Positions 49,507 through 58,774 of a stretch of 64,000 nt of DNA are shown one piece after another. The translations under genes were made by a program, and so were the position numbers. Source of the stretch: Methanosarcina sp. 2.H.T.1A.6 (GTDB lineage: Archaea; Halobacteriota; Methanosarcinia; Methanosarcinales; Methanosarcinaceae); contig NZ_JJOY01000052.1 of the NCBI RefSeq assembly GCF_000979455.1, positions 40,001-104,000 of the forward strand, in the 5' to 3' direction. The notes under the pieces are model-generated. The model was given only the letters and a program-made list of their open reading frames with translations, did not search any database and was not told the DNA's origin. Every line of letters starts with the position of its first letter. Position 1 is the stretch's first letter.

Positions 49507-52500
49507 GCTTCAAGGCCTCCTTTAATGACTTTGTTTTGTAAAGGCTCTTGATCTCCTGGGGAATTTCCTCTATCCTTTCATTATTTGCAATCTTTCCTGC
49601 TGCTTCCGAACTTAAGAGGACGTTTCGAGTTATGTACTCTCCATCCTGAAGTTTCAGTACATGGTGCAGTATATTTTCCTTATTCCTTGCATAAATTTCC
49701 CAGTAACCTCCTCCGGCTACCAGGGGATAAATGTTGTCAAGAAAACTTGATGCGGCAAAAAAGGTCAGAGCAATCTCCCAGGGTTTTGTATGTCCATGAG
49801 GAGTAAGCAGGGAATCATTAGGTTTTTTCAAAGACAGGCTCTGATTGATATCCACGCTGATCATGCTTTTCATGAGCTCAGAACGTACATATCCGGAAGT
49901 TGATGATACAACTAAAGCAGCTTTTCCAAAAGTCCACCTTTCGGTATCGCCAATTGAAACTTTTAAAGAATTTACACCGAGTTTTCTACTTTCAAACAAA
50001 TCCTGATATGTAGATTTTGCGAGGTTTATGAGTTTATCAAGTTCTAATTTCCCGTTTTTGTCCATGTCAAGGTTGCCCATATCAGGACTGGCATTTGTAT
50101 CAGACCTGCCTTCCACAAGAGATAGTATCTGGGGGTTGACACTTCCAAATTTAGTTTTGTATATGCCTTTTTTCGTCCGTTTTCCGGCTTCTATTTTTTT
50201 ACTGATAATCTCAAAATGTTCATGGAAATACTCATAATGCAGATTGAAATTTTTTCGGCTTGAAAATGTTTCCGTGTTGGTGGCATCGACTTTAACAAGC
50301 ATATCATACTGCAGTTGCTTTTCTTCTATTTCTCCATTTATATCTTTAATATATTTATTTAACTCTTCCATACTATAGAAGTAATTAGCAGCTTCTAAAT
50401 GGAGTTCTGTCAGATTTTCTCGCAAAGACTGCCTGATTTTTACCCTGTCATCGGATGCAAATATTTTGTCAAGTTTTTCACTGTCTATATTATTTGTATT
50501 TAGATCTGCAAATATAGAATTACAGATCCTTTCTCGAAGTACTTCAACCTTTTTAATTAAATCGACAGTTAAAAAATTATCCGGAATTACGATGTTAAAG
50601 GGTGTGTCGATATGAATCGCCCAGTATTTCATATTTGATTTGATATAATCTTCTTCTTTCCCGGCATGTTCTTTATATTTTTTTATGAGTTGCTTTCTCT
50701 TCCCCAATATAAGTGCACGCAAGCCGCCCTTTTCAACTTCTTTTACCTTATATTTATAAAAATAATAACTGGTAACGGAATCAATAAACCTGCTTAAGCT
50801 TTCAAGATCACATTCGTTCTCTTTTGAGATAGCCTCAATTTCCATTCTAATATCTTTAGTGCCAGCAGATAAAAACCAGCTATTTTTATCGTTCCCTCGA
50901 ACTTTCCCGATGCTCAATTTCTCTATATATCGATCTAATGTTTCTTTCAATTTTTGTTCATTATCCGGGAGGTATTTGATATTCCGGTTGAGTTTTGCAT
51001 AGGACTCAAGGTCAAGATCAATATCATTTAATTTATCTTTGATCTTTTTATCGACCTCAATGGGCAGAGAATTTAGCTCGGCCATTTTCTGCTCGGTCGG
51101 CTTCAGCTTTGTGTTCAGAGTTTGGATTTCCTGACTCTTGGCGTTCAGTGCTCCAAGAAGAGGAGAGATATCCTTTTTCCCTTTCAGGATATTAATCATT
51201 ACAGACCTGCAATCTTCATTCTCAACCGCTGCAACCCGTTTGAATAAACTTGCATTTTTTTCAAGAGTCTCGAGAGCTTCTGGAATCAAACGGAATAATT
51301 TTTTATCGATTTCATCTTTGAGTTTCTCCTGTGCAACACCTTGAGCAAAATTATTAACTCGTGAAATATAGGATGTCAGGTCATTATAAGTTCCAATCTT
51401 TTCAAATTGAATCTCTGAAATGTTATATTTAATAAATTCCTCTATTTGTTCCACGCTGTGATAATTAAGCAGTTTTGCGATGTTGTTTGTCCACACTTTT
51501 TCAATATTTCTATACTCAGTTTTTATGAACTCAAAGACTTCCATCGTTGGAGTGGCTTCTCCACTGATGTTGAACTTAATAAGGAGACTTTCAATAATCT
51601 CGTTTACATTTTTCCTGACAGCATCGATTTCTTCCAGTTCATGAATAATCTGGCTGTACTGCTCCTTTAATTCCCTGAGCTCTTCTACGGGGTATTCGAT
51701 CACATGCGAATCGGCAAATATAAAAGAAGAATAGGATTTTCTTGCGTCACTAAGGTTAAGATCACTTCTCTCTATATGGAAGAAGTTAGTGAGAATCTGC
51801 GGGAAGACAGAATCAAATTCATCCACTTCTTCTAGCTCATACTGTCCGTTGGTATACTCCGTGGGACCTAGAGATGTAAATATTACATGATCGAAAAGTC
51901 TCTCGTCGTGAGACACGTTTAAGTATTCAAGCTCTGTAAGAGAAATGGCAGCATTAAGCTGTTCTTTTTCTCCTTCTTTTGTTGTTGGAAGCACTGCAAA
52001 GAGATAGATTGCATCATCCCGTTTTTCCTTGATATATCTTGCAAGGTCTATGAACATGCCTGAGCCAGTACCTCCCCCGATCCCTACTATGATGGCTGTG
52101 ACTCCCGGATTCGAAAAGGTCGGAAACCCATTTGCTTGTCCTTCACTCAAAACTTTATACAAAATAGCTTTTGAAACAGCTCTTCTGCGATGCACACCAC
52201 CCCCGAAATCATCCATGATGAAGTGATCAATACGTTTCAAGTCCTGGAAAGTAACTCCATTGTTTTCGGGATCATTCAACCACCACGTTTTGATTGAGCG
52301 GGATCTTTTTATGCTTGCTGAAACTTCAGCGCTGGTTAAATCGGACACATGTGTAATATTTGCAAGGTTTGGTAGATAGTAGGACTTAAATTCGATGTTC
52401 CCCGCTCCCTCCAAATTATCCACTTTCTCCATGATTTTTGTTTCCCACCGCTGATCCTCTGCAGATTCATTGGCGTCCGTATCCATCGTATAAATCTTAA

Positions 52501-52648
52501 GCCTGTTCACATCATTGGAGTAATAGTGGAGTAACCAATCGTAATTGCATATTTCACGAGCAAGTTTTTTTCCGCATCCACCCACACCCACAATTGTTAG
52601 ATTTGGAGGATACTTAAAAGATTGACTTGAGTCATCTACCCTTTTCAT
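49493..52648 (-). CDS. Large tubulin/FtsZ-superfamily GTPase (Tubulin_2-like)
   Basis: 1051 aa. The N-terminal region has the FtsZ/tubulin nucleotide motifs: T1-like TIVGVGGCGKKLAREI (G21-G26), T2-like YTMDTDANE (55-59), and the signature GIGGGTGSGMF (tubulin G-box GGGTGSG at 191-197). About 300-800 is long helical and coiled-coil sequence, rich in Lys/Glu, absent from FtsZ and CetZ. The C-terminal part (TPHGHTKPWEIALTFFAASSF) is conserved-looking but unknown. This length and layout resemble the Tubulin_2 family, whose role is not settled. It overlaps the preceding gene by 4 bp (ATGA) and the next by 14 bp. It probably polymerises or forms a GTP switch at the membrane with its neighbours. Confidence 0.82.
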   Translation of the reverse strand: MKRVDDSSQSFKYPPNLTIVGVGGCGKKLAREICNYDWLLHYYSNDVNRLKIYTMDTDANESAEDQRWETKIMEKVDNLEGAGNIEFKSYYLPNLANITHVSDLTSAEVSASIKRSRSIKTWWLNDPENNGVTFQDLKRIDHFIMDDFGGGVHRRRAVSKAILYKVLSEGQANGFPTFSNPGVTAIIVGIGGGTGSGMFIDLARYIKEKRDDAIYLFAVLPTTKEGEKEQLNAAISLTELEYLNVSHDERLFDHVIFTSLGPTEYTNGQYELEEVDEFDSVFPQILTNFFHIERSDLNLSDARKSYSSFIFADSHVIEYPVEELRELKEQYSQIIHELEEIDAVRKNVNEIIESLLIKFNISGEATPTMEVFEFIKTEYRNIEKVWTNNIAKLLNYHSVEQIEEFIKYNISEIQFEKIGTYNDLTSYISRVNNFAQGVAQEKLKDEIDKKLFRLIPEALETLEKNASLFKRVAAVENEDCRSVMINILKGKKDISPLLGALNAKSQEIQTLNTKLKPTEQKMAELNSLPIEVDKKIKDKLNDIDLDLESYAKLNRNIKYLPDNEQKLKETLDRYIEKLSIGKVRGNDKNSWFLSAGTKDIRMEIEAISKENECDLESLSRFIDSVTSYYFYKYKVKEVEKGGLRALILGKRKQLIKKYKEHAGKEEDYIKSNMKYWAIHIDTPFNIVIPDNFLTVDLIKKVEVLRERICNSIFADLNTNNIDSEKLDKIFASDDRVKIRQSLRENLTELHLEAANYFYSMEELNKYIKDINGEIEEKQLQYDMLVKVDATNTETFSSRKNFNLHYEYFHEHFEIISKKIEAGKRTKKGIYKTKFGSVNPQILSLVEGRSDTNASPDMGNLDMDKNGKLELDKLINLAKSTYQDLFESRKLGVNSLKVSIGDTERWTFGKAALVVSSTSGYVRSELMKSMISVDINQSLSLKKPNDSLLTPHGHTKPWEIALTFFAASSFLDNIYPLVAGGGYWEIYARNKENILHHVLKLQDGEYITRNVLLSSEAAGKIANNERIEEIPQEIKSLYKTKSLKEALKLENK

Positions 52649-53403
52649 TCGGTATCTTCTCCTACATCGATGTCATCCTTAGAATTGAACCTCACACCAA
52701 TTAAAAAACCGAGCAGAAGGCCTATAATTGTGCCTGGAATGAGCCACCAGTATGAAGGCCATTTATCATTTTCAGTCAAATGATCAGCGAGTGTTTTTGA
52801 TTCCTTAACAAGCCCTTTATCATGCAGATCCTGCAGATATTTTTTAAAAAAGGGATCATCGATTTGATTTATCTGTTCTCTGAATGATTCAACTTCCGGT
52901 ATTGAAATTTCGAAGGGACGGGTTTCCACGCTTTCGATCAGATTTCCTTTACTGTTTGTAAGTGTTATTCTGTCATAAGCGTAGCCCGTACTTTGTTTAT
53001 ATGTTACAAGTGTTACTCCATCATACTGTTTCTTATTGGTGATTTGTGGGATTTGTCCATTAATAGTAACAATAATTGATGTTGTGCTTTCATTAACTGG
53101 AAAATCAAATTTGTTAGCATCACTTGTAAAGTTCAAATTTGTGAAATTATATAAATGGAAATCATCAACTTTAACCAGATCAGTGTCAAAAGAGATATAA
53201 TCTGCAGCTGGTGGGATATTATTTATTGTTAATGTGTAACTTATTACCTGTCCCTCTAAAACTTTGTCTGGTGTTTGACCATTGATCTCAATGTTTGTTG
53301 CTGATACCGTACTTGCAAGAAGTAAAAGTAAGAACAGTGATAAAAATAAGTAGTTTACACCCTTGAATGATTTCATTTTTTTATTACACCACCGCTTTAA
53401 CAT
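52645..53403 (-). CDS. Secreted-domain, single-pass membrane protein heading the tubulin-GTPase operon
   Basis: 252 aa (start ATG 53403; ATG 53376, MKSFKGVNYLFLSL, fits the signal peptide better). The signal peptide ends near ASTVSA. The external part is a beta-sandwich-like domain (KVLEGQVISYTLTINNIP; SIIVTINGQIP) with N-glycosylation sequons, followed by a stretch rich in charged helix and a TM helix (WWLIPGTIIGLLLGFLIGV). A short acidic tail (DDIDVGEDTE) is cytosolic. It could be the external sensor or anchor of the operon. The stop overlaps the tubulin-like start by ATGA, showing tight coupling. Confidence 0.82.
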   Translation of the reverse strand: MLKRWCNKKMKSFKGVNYLFLSLFLLLLLASTVSATNIEINGQTPDKVLEGQVISYTLTINNIPPAADYISFDTDLVKVDDFHLYNFTNLNFTSDANKFDFPVNESTTSIIVTINGQIPQITNKKQYDGVTLVTYKQSTGYAYDRITLTNSKGNLIESVETRPFEISIPEVESFREQINQIDDPFFKKYLQDLHDKGLVKESKTLADHLTENDKWPSYWWLIPGTIIGLLLGFLIGVRFNSKDDIDVGEDTE

Positions 53404-54170
53404 TATTTAACGATACCCTCTTTGTTAAATAGTTTATACTACATATGATTTTTTAATTAAACAGCTATTTAATACCATTTAACTATACCATTATTCATTT
53501 ATTCATTTATAGTCGACGTAGAAAATATTTACACATATAAGCAAGAACGATAACTGTAAGTTCAACATTGAGAAATACAGTTAATTTTTGAGTTGAATAT
53601 AATTTCTCAGTTGGCCATAATTAAAGCGAAAAGATAAACCACTGAAAGCACGGAAAACACGGACTGAAGGAAACACGGGCACAGAGAATTCCTTACTCTC
53701 CGTGGTTATAGAGTCTGGATAGAGTTTTTCCATGCCCATCGGTGTTTTTGATTATAGAGTTTGAATTATAGTGTTTAACAGTGTATTTAATTTGTGTGTT
53801 GACTATAAATAGTTTACACTATTGAAGGACTTTTTACTACCCCACTGTTTTAACATTATTTAACTATACCATCATTAATTTGTATTGGATTTCACTCAAC
53901 ATTCCGCAGATGTTCTCAAGAAAATAACATTTCTCTTACTATCTTTTTTGGCATTACTCTAAAATCCGTAATTATCTTTATCTCATAGGGTCTTCAAAAA
54001 ATTCATCAAAAATTTTTATGTTTCTTACAGATACATTTTTTGCGTTTAATTAACAGGTGAGATTTTGCAGTCCTAATTTGCACCAGAAATTCGAGTTGAA
54101 GCCATAGTTTCGCTTCAGTTGTGGTTTAAACAAAGTGTTGAACTATTCACTTTAAATGAAAAAACAATAA
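53404..54170. promoter_or_regulatory. Promoter region of the tubulin-GTPase operon and MITE debris
   Basis: On the minus strand a TATA-like AGTATAAAC (about 53430-53440) lies about 30 bp before ATG 53403, implying a very short leader. About 430 bp further (53833-53870) the first 10 codons and their upstream ATTATTTAAC occur again (MLKQWGSKKS versus MLKRWCNKKM), so the gene start was partially duplicated. A MITE left part (53902-53985) follows. Confidence 0.55.
53902..53985 (+). repeat. MITE-like element, left end only
   Basis: TTCCGCAGATGTTCTCAAG and following sequence match the left end of 44661-44904 and 19571-19746, with more changes, so it is an older copy. Confidence 0.65.
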
Positions 54171-54180
54171 ATTGATCTTC

Positions 54181-54885
54181 ATGAAAATTCATGTCCTCCA
54201 GCACTCCGCCCTTAACACCCTCGGCACAATCGAAGAATACGCCAGAACTAACAACCACCCCCTTGAGTCAACCCGCTTTTATAAAATCACAAATCCGCCT
54301 TCGCTTGAATCTTTTGACCTGCTTGTCATTATGGGCGGTCCTATGGGAATCTATGATTACGAAGAAAACCCCTGGCTAAGAGACGAAAAAGCCTTCATAA
54401 AACAGGCAATCGAAGCAGGAAAGCCAGTTCTCGGTATCTGCCTCGGTGCCCAGTTACTTGCCGATGTACTCGGCGCGCGCGTATATGAAAACGGGCACAA
54501 GGAAATGGGCTGGTTCCCTGTAAAGTTGGTCCGGACGGAGGAAAATGAACCTGAATTTCTCAAAGGGCTGCCGGAAAAGATAACGGTTTTTCACTGGCAC
54601 TTAAGAACCTTTGACCTTCCAGCCGGGGCTGTGCATCTTTTCCGGAGCGAGGGATGTAAAAATCAGGGTTTTATTCATAACGGCAGGGTTGTAGCTCTCC
54701 AGTTTCATCCCGAAGCTACGGATGAAAGGATTAAAACCATGATAGGAAAGTCTGGTCCTATAATTGAAAACGGGCAGTTTATCCAGAAAAAAGAAGAGAT
54801 GCTCGGACAGAAAGAGTATCTGGCTGAGACAAAGAAATTCATGTTTAAAGTGCTGGACAGGTTCGAAAAAATTATGCACTCTTAA
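54181..54885 (+). CDS. Class I glutamine amidotransferase-like protein
   Basis: 234 aa from ATG 54181 (MKIHVLQHSALNTLG); the frame begins at TTG 54172 but the ATG fits the family start. GMP-synthase-like GATase fold: LLVIMGGPMGIYDYEENPWL, nucleophile Cys in VLGICLGAQLLADVLG, and the catalytic His and Glu in VALQFHPEATDER. Stand-alone members hydrolyse glutamine or gamma-glutamyl bonds; the partner is unknown and no synthase domain is present. The C-terminal 60 residues are a helical extension. Monocistronic. Confidence 0.88.
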   Translation: MKIHVLQHSALNTLGTIEEYARTNNHPLESTRFYKITNPPSLESFDLLVIMGGPMGIYDYEENPWLRDEKAFIKQAIEAGKPVLGICLGAQLLADVLGARVYENGHKEMGWFPVKLVRTEENEPEFLKGLPEKITVFHWHLRTFDLPAGAVHLFRSEGCKNQGFIHNGRVVALQFHPEATDERIKTMIGKSGPIIENGQFIQKKEEMLGQKEYLAETKKFMFKVLDRFEKIMHS

Positions 54886-54923
54886 AAGATGTCATTACAT
54901 CCTTGAAAAACGTCTTTACATCC

Positions 54924-55432
54924 TTAAAAGATGTCTTTAAAAGGATCTTTCACCCCTGAGATAAGGGTTGCAATATCTTTCAGCGCAAGGCTCTTCTTAA
55001 GCCCTGTGGGGAGAGCAATGTATTTCGGGCTCCAGACAGGGTTGAACTTTTCCTTGAAATCCCGCAGGCCTTTATAGTTATAGATATAGTCGCCGTTGGC
55101 AAAGATCAGAGATCCTACTTTATGCCAGAGAGGGGAAAACTGCCTCTTTTCAAGGCCTGAAAGAGGAGCCATTCCGAGAGAGAATCGCCTGTATCCGTTT
55201 TCTTTACCCCAGAGCATTAGTTTGATAAAAGATATTACATAGTCCTGTCAGGGGCGGTGGAACCGTAGCGCATGAGGTCAACACTGAGCTCTTCTTTCTT
55301 TCCTCCTGCCCAGATGTTTGCAAAGGCAACGATTTCTTCATCATATATGATAACCGGTAAGAGATAACTGACAAGCCTCTTTAATTTAAGGGCTTTTTCC
55401 TGTATAGTACCTTTTTCTTCCATCAGGATCAA
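54924..55432 (-). pseudogene. Truncated, frameshifted MprF/DUF2156-type gene
   Basis: Two frames together give the C-terminus of a phosphatidylglycerol lysyltransferase-type (DUF2156) protein. 55432-55235 reads IVAFANIWAGGKKEELSVDL then MRYGSTAPDRTM, and 55217-54924 reads LMLWGKENGYRRFSLGMAPL then FANGDYIYNYKGLRDFKEKF. These are the family's motifs (AFANI, SVDLMRY, LGMAPLSGL, YNYKGLRDFKEKFNP). The frame changes at about 55225-55235. The N-terminal membrane part and most of the transferase domain are missing. Confidence 0.75.
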
Positions 55433-55617
55433 ATGTCCTTTTGTTGTTGGATCTGAGTTCAGCCAAGGTTATGAATTGGAGTTAAGGATTAAAAATTTCT
55501 AATTTCGAGCCTATTCTTTTAAAGGAGATATATTTTTTGCCAGTTCGCTGCCTGTTAGCTTCTCTCATGGTTAAATAACGATTTATCTAACCCTTACAAC
55601 CTTTATCACTGCAATAT

Positions 55618-55656
55618 GTCGTTCATGTTACGCTCGACGAAGGAGAGCGGTCTTTC
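55618..55656 (+). repeat. 39-bp dispersed hairpin element, copy 3
   Basis: Third copy of the element at 27242 and 38196. A 73-codon minus-strand frame (55623-55844) with one TM helix ends inside it; its last 11 residues (RKDRSPSSSVT) come from the element, so it is not accepted as a sure gene. Confidence 0.8.
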
Positions 55657-55936
55657 CTGCGAAAAAGAATAAGAGAACATAAAAGAGAGAACATAAAAGA
55701 GAGAACATAAAAGCCAGAAAATAAAAGCTGATGAATAAGCTTTTGAGTAAGAACTATAAACCAAAAGATCAAAACGGCATAAACTTCAATCTTTATCTCT
55801 CTTTCAAATCTGCTATTGTTCTTTTTTACAGGGTCGCCAGACAAGCTGGCGGGGGTATTCTACTTTACCCTGAGATTGAAAAACTTTTTTCAGGAGATTA
55901 ATATCTGAATGGATGCCTGATCCTGTGCGGAATTTA

Positions 55937-56428
55937 TTAATCCAAACTGAATGAACTCATAAGGGCGAGAACGAAAACAAGTATTCCAGCTGTAAGAAAT
56001 ATAATCTCTTTTACAGTAAGGGGTTTTTCTTTGAGTTCGGGTGATTTTTCTTTCCAGTAAACGTTAAGGGAATTTAAAACCGGAATGAACGACAGAAAAG
56101 AGAGATGGGCAAGCAGCCAGATTGGTTCTTTCCATATGGTGGTCGTATTTATCCATATCCAGAAAATTATGAGAATTGCTGTTGGATAATTGACATGGTG
56201 ACCTTCTTTTTTAAGCATATCAGAAAACCTATCGAATAAGGAAGACATGAAATAGGGCATCAAGAGAGTTCTCCAGAAAGGAGAGACATCAAGATTATCT
56301 TTTTCTTTAAAATATTTCCAGCTTTTATAATTCCAGTATAATTCATAAAACCCCATGGATGCTACAGAAAAAAGTGCAAATTTCCAGACCGAAAGTACCC
56401 TGGAATAATTCTGTTCATTTTCAGTCAT
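55937..56428 (-). CDS. Paralogous membrane protein (copy 1)
   Basis: 163 aa. Three membrane helices (SVWKFALFSVASMGFYELYW; PTAILIIFWIWINTTTIW; IIFLTAGILVFVLALMSSF) plus a weaker one (LLAHLSFLSFIPVLNSL). Motif WNYKSWKYFKEKDNLDVSPFWR and SSLFDRFSDMLKKEG occurs almost unchanged in the neighbour upstream, so the two arose by tandem duplication. Family name not known to me, similar to small DUF4234-like proteins. Transport or envelope role cannot be inferred. Confidence 0.75.
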   Translation of the reverse strand: MTENEQNYSRVLSVWKFALFSVASMGFYELYWNYKSWKYFKEKDNLDVSPFWRTLLMPYFMSSLFDRFSDMLKKEGHHVNYPTAILIIFWIWINTTTIWKEPIWLLAHLSFLSFIPVLNSLNVYWKEKSPELKEKPLTVKEIIFLTAGILVFVLALMSSFSLD

Positions 56429-56464
56429 AATAACCCCTAACCATATTTACCCTTAGCCTGATGT

Positions 56465-56959
56465 TTATGATAGTAAAAATGTACCCAGCAGGATTATGGA
56501 AAAGAAAACTATTCCTATTATTAGCAGAGTTATCTGCCATCCTGTAAGAGGCTTTTCAGGAAGTTCAGGAGACATTTCACTCCAGTAGACGTTAAGAGAA
56601 TTTAAAACCGGAATGAACGCTATAAATGAGAGATAGATAAGCAGCAAGAGAGGACCTTCTGCATACGGGCAAACTGTATTCAGAATCATCCATATAAATA
56701 TAAGAAACGGCGTCGGATAACTTGTCTGACGGCCTTCAGCTTTAAGCATGTCAGAAAACTTGTCAAATAATGAAGACATAAAAATAGGCATAAAAAATGC
56801 TCTCCAGAAAGGAGAAACTTCAAGATTATCTTTTTCCTTAAGAAACTTCCAGCTTTTATAATTCCAGTACATTTGATAAAGTCCTAAACTTGCTATAGAA
56901 AAAAGCGCAAATTTCCATACCGGAATTACTCGGGAATAATTCTGTTTATCGTCGGGCAT
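56465..56959 (-). CDS. Paralogous membrane protein (copy 2)
   Basis: 164 aa from ATG 56959 (MPDDKQNYSRVIPVWKFAL), with GGAG 7 nt upstream; the frame extends to 57004. Same architecture as the downstream copy: VWKFALFSIASLGLYQMYWN, YKSWKFLKEKDNLEVSPFWR, SSLFDKFSDMLKAEG, then two to three more helices and a TLLIIGIVFFSIILLGTF end. The gap to copy 1 is 36 bp, so they are one operon; a MATE exporter gene lies upstream on the same strand. Confidence 0.75.
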   Translation of the reverse strand: MPDDKQNYSRVIPVWKFALFSIASLGLYQMYWNYKSWKFLKEKDNLEVSPFWRAFFMPIFMSSLFDKFSDMLKAEGRQTSYPTPFLIFIWMILNTVCPYAEGPLLLLIYLSFIAFIPVLNSLNVYWSEMSPELPEKPLTGWQITLLIIGIVFFSIILLGTFLLS

Positions 56960-57298
56960 CGATAAACTCCATTTAATTTCAGTAGTCCATAATAACAAGC
57001 TCATAGAAATGTCTGATTCTTTAAAGAATGGAACTTAAGATATACAAAGCATATAAACTATAAAAAATTATTTGATATGAAATAAAAATATGGATGGGCC
57101 CAACTACCTCATTGGATTAAATATTCCAGACAAAAAGATCAGTAGACAAAACGATCAGTAGACAAAATATCAATAAATTCCTGCTTACTTAGAACTCACA
57201 GGTTACTTTAGAGAGGATGCAGGGCATTTCTGCCCTTAGTCGAAACAGCAGGCATACATATATAAAAAAATTAAGGCATAAAAAAATTAAGGCGGGAT

Positions 57299-58774
57299 TC
57301 ACAAGGTTTCCACTTTTTCAGCGTGCCTGAAAGTAACAACCCCTTTACTCTCCTCACTCCCTGTCTTTACATTGTTTCTGGACACCGACACTACATGTTT
57401 TGTATCTGTTGGCTGCTGCCTGATCCCTGTCTTTCCGTTGTTCTTGAGGAACTTGAACTCCTTTGAAAGCATAACCAGCACCACTCCCATCATAATATAT
57501 TCTGTGACCGGCGCTGCAGACCAGACACCGTCGAGCCCGAAGAACCGGGGCAGGATGAACAGCAGGGGAAAGAGGAAAATGAATATCTTTCCGAGATGGA
57601 TGAAGAGTGCTGCTTTGATCCTGTTTATTGACTGGTAATAGATGGCAGTGAGAAGCACTGTGCCTTCAACAAGCAAAGATAACATAAAAATGTTCATTCC
57701 TCGAAGCGTAACTTCCAGAAGTTCGGAGTCATCCCGGTTGAAAATCTGTACTACGTTCTCGGAAAAGAAGTAGATAAACAGAAATCCTAATGCTCCGACG
57801 AGGATACACGAAAGCATTGTCAGTTTCAGAGTCTTCGAAACTCTTTCATAGTAGCCAGCCCCGTAATTGAAACCTATAATCGGCTGCACACCAAGGGCTA
57901 TTCCTTCAAAGAGCATGTAGAAGATTGAAAGGACATACCCTATGATACCGTAAGCTGAGACCGCAAGCTCGGAGCCGTATATGAGCAGCATGTAATTATG
58001 AACAAAGAGCACAAGAGCCAGTGAGATCTGCATTACAAAGGACGGCGTACCTGCTTTAAGGATCCGCAGCACAATTCCGGTATTTAATCTCATTGCTTTA
58101 AGCTGAAGTCTCAACTTTGCCTCGCTGCCGAAAAGGTAATACATGAGCAGCACCGCAGGCAGAGCAAAGGCAGTTACTGTTGCAATGGCAGCACCGGACA
58201 TTCCCATTCCCATACGCATGACAAAGAGGTAGTCAAGCACAACGTTTACAACGATTCCGGCAACCATTATGTTCATGCAAAGCTTCGGTTTTCCGTCATT
58301 CCTTACGAGAGGTTCGAGGGCAATATTAAGGGTCATGAAGACAGAACCCAGGAAGATAATCTGAAGATATTCGCGGGCAAAGTTAAGGGCAGTACCGCTG
58401 GCTCCAAGGAGACTGATAGAGGTTTTGCAAAATATAAGCCCGCCTATGGTAAAAATGGCTCCTGCAAGAAGGCATAAAGGAAAAGCATTGTTCACTATAT
58501 CCAGTGCTCCCTTTGTATTGCCTTTTCCAAGTTCCAGAGCTGTAAGGCTGGACGAGCCTATTCCTATAATTATGCCAGCTCCAATTATAATCAGATAAGG
58601 GGGATATGTAAGGGTAATGCCTGCAAGTCCCTGGCTTCCGACAAAATTTCCAATAAAGAAACCGTCGATTATGCCCTGGATTCCTGCAATGACAACTCCC
58701 ACAACTGCCGGAAGGGCAAACTTCAAGAACAAACTCAAAATACTCCCTGACCTCATCTCTTCGTCACTTACCAT
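57299..58774 (-). CDS. MATE-family efflux transporter
   Basis: 491 aa, 12 membrane helices in the usual 6+6 arrangement. MATE features: SLFLKFALPAVVGVVIAGIQ, IIDGFFIGNFVGSQGLAGI, PYLIIIGAGIIIGIGSSSL in the first half; EGIALGVQPIIGFNYGAGYY and RIKAALFIHLGKIFIFLFPL in the second. The family exchanges drugs or metabolites for Na+ or H+. The substrate cannot be read. It is likely transcribed alone; the spacer to the two membrane paralogues downstream is 340 bp. Confidence 0.92.
   Translation of the reverse strand: MVSDEEMRSGSILSLFLKFALPAVVGVVIAGIQGIIDGFFIGNFVGSQGLAGITLTYPPYLIIIGAGIIIGIGSSSLTALELGKGNTKGALDIVNNAFPLCLLAGAIFTIGGLIFCKTSISLLGASGTALNFAREYLQIIFLGSVFMTLNIALEPLVRNDGKPKLCMNIMVAGIVVNVVLDYLFVMRMGMGMSGAAIATVTAFALPAVLLMYYLFGSEAKLRLQLKAMRLNTGIVLRILKAGTPSFVMQISLALVLFVHNYMLLIYGSELAVSAYGIIGYVLSIFYMLFEGIALGVQPIIGFNYGAGYYERVSKTLKLTMLSCILVGALGFLFIYFFSENVVQIFNRDDSELLEVTLRGMNIFMLSLLVEGTVLLTAIYYQSINRIKAALFIHLGKIFIFLFPLLFILPRFFGLDGVWSAAPVTEYIMMGVVLVMLSKEFKFLKNNGKTGIRQQPTDTKHVVSVSRNNVKTGSEESKGVVTFRHAEKVETL

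Noticed and set aside
55623-55844. 73-aa one-helix membrane protein
   Set aside because: Its end is made from the 39-bp dispersed element and there is no supporting neighbour or clear ribosome-binding site.
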